Origin: 38-11 sp927435965
Lineage (GTDB): Bacteria; Bacillota; Clostridia; Tissierellales; Dethiosulfatibacteraceae
Assembly (NCBI GenBank): GCA_927435965.1
Contig: CAKMKB010000137.1
Span: 1 to 16,611, forward strand
DNA: 16,611 nucleotides
Direction of reading: 5' to 3'
Within the stretch, counting starts at the first letter, position 1; every line of letters begins with the position of its first letter. Of the stretch, positions 12,919 through 16,611 are shown piece by piece. The notes under the pieces were generated by a model. That model worked only from the letters and a program-made list of their open reading frames with translations. It had not been told where the DNA came from and ran no database searches. Both the position numbers and the translations under genes were made by a program.

Positions 12919-14190
12919 GTGAAAGCAATTGTAAACGCCAGGATTTATGATTTTGTGGATTATATTGACAATGGATACATCATATTTGATAAGAGTATCA
13001 TAGAAGTTGGACATATGCAGGACTTTAACAAGAGCATTGAGAGAATTGATGGTAAGGGTAAGATTGTTATTCCGGGATTGGTGAATTTTCACACACACCT
13101 ATATTCAAGCCTGTTCAGAGGACTCGACATGAAGACAAGTCCTGAGAATTTTCATCAAGTGCTGGAGGAGATATGGTGGAAGTATGATAAACATCTGAAA
13201 CTGGAGGATATCGGCCTTGCAGCCGGAATGTATTGTAAAGATAGTCTCAAATCAGGTGTTACAGCGCTTGTGGATCACCATGCAGGAGGCGAGATTCAGG
13301 GTAGCTTGCATGTTATCAGAAATGTGATAAAAGGTCGTTTTGGCATGAAAGGACTGGTTTGCTTTGAGACCAGTGATAGATACGACGTCGATCTGTGCAT
13401 AAATGAAAATGTGGATGCGATAAAAATGAGTGATGGCTTATTTGGACTTCATGCATCCATGACACTAAGCGAAGAAACCCTTAATAAATGCAAAGAGAAG
13501 CTGCATGATACACCGATCCATATTCATGCTGCAGAAAGCAAAGAGGATGAGGATCATGCTATAAGGGAGTATGGTACTACTGTCATTGAAAGACTTGATA
13601 GGCATCAGCTGCTCAACAAGCATTCAATACTAGCCCATTGTGTGAATATAAACGAATTAGAAGCTGAAATAATTTATGCTAGAGAGTGTATCGTAGCACT
13701 GAATCCAAGCTCGAATATGAATAATGCCGTCGGTCTTTTTGATTATGACCTTTTCAGGAGAAACAGCATCAATCTTGTAGCTGGAACAGATGGACTTGGA
13801 GCAAATGTGGCTAAGGAATGGCAAAATATCTACTATATCGGAAAGCAGGCCATGAATAAACCATCAGGAATTGGACTGGATGAAATCCTATATCATATCG
13901 CAAAGTCTTATGAGTTATTCAACCAGCTGACTGATAAAAAAATAGGCAGGTTTATGGAAGGATATGATGCCGATCTGTTGTTGATAGACTATGAACCCCC
14001 AACACCGATGAATGAAAGCAACGCATTCGGGCATGTCTTATTTGGTCTATTTGACAACCTGAGACCAAGGGATGTTTTCATAGAGGGTGAGTATAAGATT
14101 AGAGATTATGATATGAAGGTCGAGTTTGACACAAACCATGAGCTGGTCAATAAGCTTTGGAAAAGGATTGGAGGAAAAGATGAGTCTTAA
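12919..14190 (+). CDS. ssnA: SsnA-type putative aminohydrolase
   Basis: This 423-residue amidohydrolase-superfamily protein belongs to the chlorohydrolase/guanine-deaminase branch. The metal site is N-F-H-T-H-L-Y-S-S-L (His58, His60), His203 in H-I-H-A-A-E-S, His240 in L-A-H-C, and Asp291 in G-T-D-G. There is no carbamylated lysine, as expected for mononuclear deaminases. The SsnA family occurs with selenium-dependent molybdenum hydroxylase genes; its reaction is assumed to be deamination or ring hydrolysis of a purine-derived heterocycle. The start is GTG at 12919, with AGGAGGTGA overlapping the previous stop and a 4-bp intergenic gap. The ATG at 12856 lies inside the previous gene and lacks a ribosome site. 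The stop overlaps the next gene by 11 bp. Confidence 0.9.
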   Translation: MKAIVNARIYDFVDYIDNGYIIFDKSIIEVGHMQDFNKSIERIDGKGKIVIPGLVNFHTHLYSSLFRGLDMKTSPENFHQVLEEIWWKYDKHLKLEDIGLAAGMYCKDSLKSGVTALVDHHAGGEIQGSLHVIRNVIKGRFGMKGLVCFETSDRYDVDLCINENVDAIKMSDGLFGLHASMTLSEETLNKCKEKLHDTPIHIHAAESKEDEDHAIREYGTTVIERLDRHQLLNKHSILAHCVNINELEAEIIYARECIVALNPSSNMNNAVGLFDYDLFRRNSINLVAGTDGLGANVAKEWQNIYYIGKQAMNKPSGIGLDEILYHIAKSYELFNQLTDKKIGRFMEGYDADLLLIDYEPPTPMNESNAFGHVLFGLFDNLRPRDVFIEGEYKIRDYDMKVEFDTNHELVNKLWKRIGGKDES

Positions 14191-15250
14191 AGTAAGATTA
14201 TACGATGTAGTATTCGATAATCCATTATTGCCTGCTTCAGGTCCTATCGTCGGTAGTATCCACAATCTTCTTCATTTCAATCACTCAAAGGTAGGTGGCA
14301 TTGTCACCAAAACCATATCGGTGGAAGGCGCTGTAGTTTCCAAACCATGCATTGTGGGTAAAGGCAACACCATTTACAACACAGAGCTTTGGAGCGAGTA
14401 TCCAGTCGATAGATGGTCAGATCAGATATTACCGGAGTTAAAAAGCGAGATTTGTAAACCACTTATAGTCAGTGTGGGGTATACATCATCGGACATGGAG
14501 CTGGTTGTGCCAAAGGTGGATGAGTTTGCTGATTTTTTTGAGGTTAGCACCCATTATGGCATGGATGAGCTGGGGCATTTGGTTGAAAAAATTTGTTCAT
14601 TGACAGATAAGCCTGTCTTTGTCAAATTGAGTCCGCATATTCAAGACTATATTGCTTTTGTTGAGAAAGCCGTCGAACATGGAGCAAAGGGAATAGTCGC
14701 TATCAACTCTTTGGGGCCGGGGATGGTTGTAGATTTAAAAAGCAGGTCTGTAACGATTGGTGTTGATGGTGGAAAGTCATGGATTTCCGGTCCATCTATC
14801 AAACCAATTGCGCTTCATCGCGTGGCAAGCATCAGAAAAGCCTTTCCAAATCTGCCAATTATCGCATGCGGGGGCGTGGAAAAAGCTGAGGATGTTTTGG
14901 AATTCATACTTGCAGGAGCGGATCTTGTCCAGATGCTGTCATCTTCTATGATCAAAGGAAGAGAACTATTCGACAAGATTGTCAGCGATCTGCCAGCCGT
15001 GATGACTCGTTACGAGATTGATTCTATAGAAGAACTTAGAAACACAGCTTTAAGTACCACACCATTGGGAAAGGGAGGGCATCCTGTTGTAGACCATAAC
15101 GTCTGCACAAAATGCAGGTTATGCCTCAGGATATGTCCTGAAATGGCTCTGAGCCTTGATTTAAATATCCAGTTGAACAGCGAAAGATGCATTAGCTGTG
15201 GATTGTGCCAATCTAGATGCCCTGTGGATGCCATATCGGGGGTGATCTAG
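14180..15250 (+). CDS. DHOD/PreA-like flavoprotein with C-terminal 2[4Fe-4S] ferredoxin domain
   Basis: This 356-residue protein has an FMN TIM barrel (about 1-290) like class 1 dihydroorotate dehydrogenases and dihydropyrimidine dehydrogenase PreA. Marks are N-P-L-L-P-A-S-G-P near the N-terminus, V-F-V-K-L-S-P (146-152), S-G-P-S-I-K-P (203-209), and the FMN-phosphate segment A-C-G-G-V-x-x-A-E-D (229-238). The tail binds two [4Fe-4S] clusters: C309, C312, C315, C319 and C337, C340, C343, C347. The segment F-E-V-S-T-H-Y-G (120-127) replaces the usual N-L-S-C-P-N loop, so the catalytic cysteine position appears to be Thr124. It likely reduces or oxidises a C=C or C=N of a ring intermediate with ferredoxin-type electrons (inference). 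The ATG at 14180 follows GAGGAAAA; the in-frame ATG at 14126 is inside ssnA. Confidence 0.85.
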   Translation: MSLKVRLYDVVFDNPLLPASGPIVGSIHNLLHFNHSKVGGIVTKTISVEGAVVSKPCIVGKGNTIYNTELWSEYPVDRWSDQILPELKSEICKPLIVSVGYTSSDMELVVPKVDEFADFFEVSTHYGMDELGHLVEKICSLTDKPVFVKLSPHIQDYIAFVEKAVEHGAKGIVAINSLGPGMVVDLKSRSVTIGVDGGKSWISGPSIKPIALHRVASIRKAFPNLPIIACGGVEKAEDVLEFILAGADLVQMLSSSMIKGRELFDKIVSDLPAVMTRYEIDSIEELRNTALSTTPLGKGGHPVVDHNVCTKCRLCLRICPEMALSLDLNIQLNSERCISCGLCQSRCPVDAISGVI

Positions 15251-16455
15251 TGACAGATTATCGATTGAAGTGCATTTCCTGTGAAAAAGAGTATGAGCCT
15301 GAAAGAAGCCTGTATTTTTGTCATGAATGTGGACCGCTGATGGGAACATTGGAGGTCTTATATGACTACGATAGTATAAGAATCGGACGGGATTTCTCGA
15401 AAAATGCCGGTATAACCCAGTTCTCTAATCTGTTACCAGTAAAATTTCAGACCAATATGGATTCATACGTTGGTGGCACTCCGCTGATAAGATTGAAAAA
15501 TATTTTCGGTTCAAATGAGATATTGGTTAAGTTTGACGGGGTGAGCATGTCGGGATCCTATAAGGACAGGGCAAGCATTATTGCCATCAATAAGGCAATA
15601 GAATATGGGTTTGATACAATATTCTGCGCCTCTACCGGCAATGCAGCATCATCTCTCGCCATACTTTCAGCTCACACAAACCTGAAGACCTATATTTTTG
15701 TTCCCTCGACAATACCAAAAGGAAAGCTTGCGCAGCTGGTGGCAGCTGGCGCAATGGTACTTCCTCTGATAGGCACTTACGATGAGGCTTTTGATATTTC
15801 AATGGATATCGGCTTGAAAAAGGGATGGTATTGCAGAAACTCGGCAATCAATCCGTACCTGCTAGAGGGTAAGAAAACAGGTGCGTATGAGATAATCGTC
15901 CAGAACGATTATAAGGTGCCTGATTTTTGTTTTGTATCTGTAGGAGACGGCACTGTTGTGAGCTCGCTGTTCAAGGGGTTTATGGAATTCAACAGGCTGG
16001 GATTGACGGATAAGATGCCAAAAATAATCGGTGTTCAGGCAGAGGGAGCCTCAACACTCAAGAAGGTTTTTGAGAAGGGTAAGCCGTACTTACCTATAGA
16101 AGAGATAGTAAGCACTTTAGCTGATAGCATATCCGTAGGGAACCCAAGGGATGTGATTAAGGCTTGTAAGTATATGGAAAAATATGACGGAGAGCTCATC
16201 AGTGTCAGTGATGAGGAAATACTGCAAGGTATTATGACACTGGGAGCGAAGACGGGCGTATTCTCTGAACCAGCTGGAGCCGCAGCCTTTGCAGGGTATC
16301 AAAAGATGATGGGTGCTGGCAGAATATCTCCTGATCAATCAGTTTGTCTGGTCATTACAGGAAATGGATTAAAGGATATTCATGCAGTAGAAAATGCCGT
16401 TAATGTAAATAATTATAAAAAAGAAGAAATTTACAATATGTTGGAGGGGGTTTAA
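15250..16455 (+). CDS. Threonine-synthase-like PLP enzyme with N-terminal zinc ribbon
   Basis: This 401-residue fold-type II PLP enzyme begins with a four-cysteine ribbon (C8-x2-C11, C24-x2-C27), as in archaeal/bacterial threonine synthases and cysteate synthase. The PLP lysine is Lys105 in S-G-S-Y-K-D-R-A-S. A-S-T-G-N-A-A-S-S follows (asparagine loop), and S-V-G-D-G-T-V-V-S-S is the phosphate loop, with Asp in place of the common second glycine. S-E-P-A-G-A-A-A lies near the C-terminus. Threonine synthase is the nearest named relative, but its placement in a heterocycle-degradation operon with no homoserine genes suggests another beta-substitution or elimination reaction. The GTG at 15250 overlaps the preceding TAG by one base and has GGGGGTGAT upstream. 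The ATG at 15217 is a possible longer start but lacks a good ribosome site. Confidence 0.85.
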   Translation: MTDYRLKCISCEKEYEPERSLYFCHECGPLMGTLEVLYDYDSIRIGRDFSKNAGITQFSNLLPVKFQTNMDSYVGGTPLIRLKNIFGSNEILVKFDGVSMSGSYKDRASIIAINKAIEYGFDTIFCASTGNAASSLAILSAHTNLKTYIFVPSTIPKGKLAQLVAAGAMVLPLIGTYDEAFDISMDIGLKKGWYCRNSAINPYLLEGKKTGAYEIIVQNDYKVPDFCFVSVGDGTVVSSLFKGFMEFNRLGLTDKMPKIIGVQAEGASTLKKVFEKGKPYLPIEEIVSTLADSISVGNPRDVIKACKYMEKYDGELISVSDEEILQGIMTLGAKTGVFSEPAGAAAFAGYQKMMGAGRISPDQSVCLVITGNGLKDIHAVENAVNVNNYKKEEIYNMLEGV

Positions 16456-16456
16456 T

Positions 16457-16611
16457 ATGAATTTCAAAGAAATTGTACAACCTTCGTCATTGGAAGAAGC
16501 CTATGAGTACTTGGCAAATCATCAGAAGGCAGTCATTATTGGTGGCGGTGTATTTTTGAAGTTGCAGAAACGAGAGGCTGAGCTTGGAATTGATCTTTCC
16601 AAACTTCTTTT
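16457..16611 (+). CDS. Second molybdenum-hydroxylase FAD subunit (YgfM-like), N-terminal part
   Basis: The first 51 codons of a gene cut by the window edge are present. The product begins MNFKEIVQPSSLEEAYEYLA and continues into V-I-I-G-G-G-V-F-L-K-L-Q-K-R, which fits the first half of the FAD pyrophosphate loop of CoxM/YgfM-type subunits but has G-G-G-V-F in place of the A-G-G-T-D of the 7167 gene. The helix E-E-A-Y-x-x-L before the loop is typical of the family. GGAGGGGG ends the previous gene, and the start is one base after its stop, so it belongs to the same operon. This indicates that further hydroxylase subunits follow downstream. Confidence 0.75.
   Translation, partial: MNFKEIVQPSSLEEAYEYLANHQKAVIIGGGVFLKLQKREAELGIDLSKLL

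Overview
The window looks like chromosome from an anaerobic, low-to-medium GC Firmicute of the Clostridia. Signs are AGGAGG-type ribosome binding sites, TTG and GTG starts, a Bacillus-type 7-1-7 Fur box, the DUF1659/DUF2922 small-protein pair, and a molybdenum-hydroxylase / YgeY / YgeW / HyuA / SsnA gene set. That set is known from purine-fermenting and uric-acid-degrading anaerobes and from the yge/ssnA region of E. coli. I cannot name the species.

Left part (1-4372), mixed content: the last 37 codons of a probable BMP/PnrA-type nucleoside-binding lipoprotein; an orphan, tandemly duplicated RNA-like palindrome region resembling the right end (omega/reRNA) of a TnpB-type IS200/IS605 element, with no tnpB; DUF2922 and DUF1659 genes on the minus strand; a divergent XRE-cupin regulator; a RidA-family deaminase; then, on the minus strand, a SAM methyltransferase with a perfect Fur box and a flavodoxin/ferredoxin-reductase-like protein. 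A divergent promoter pair whose two -35 boxes form an inverted repeat separates that reductase from an HMG-CoA-lyase-like gene.

Right part (about 4390-16611), one long plus-strand operon: a strong promoter with nested palindromes, a roughly 195-nt leader with riboswitch-like folding, then eleven genes with gaps mostly between -11 and +12 bp. They are: molybdopterin subunit, [2Fe-2S] subunit and FAD subunit of a xanthine-dehydrogenase-family hydroxylase; YgeY-like M20 hydrolase; YgeW-like carbamoyltransferase; an unusual PLP fold-type II enzyme; HyuA-like cyclic amidohydrolase; SsnA-like aminohydrolase; a DHOD-like flavoprotein with a two-cluster ferredoxin tail; a zinc-ribbon threonine-synthase-like PLP enzyme; and the start of a second FAD subunit, so the operon continues beyond the window.

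Functional reading (inference): the hydroxylase and DHOD-like enzyme handle redox chemistry on a purine or related N-heterocycle, HyuA and SsnA open rings and deaminate, YgeY hydrolyses an amide or ureido intermediate, YgeW transfers or phosphorolyses a carbamoyl group (possible ATP via carbamoyl phosphate), and the PLP enzymes eliminate ammonia from an amino-acid product such as 2,3-diaminopropionate. The canonical YgeX lyase is not present in the window; two different PLP enzymes stand in the cluster instead. That substitution, together with the DHOD-ferredoxin protein and the structured leader, is the most interesting part.
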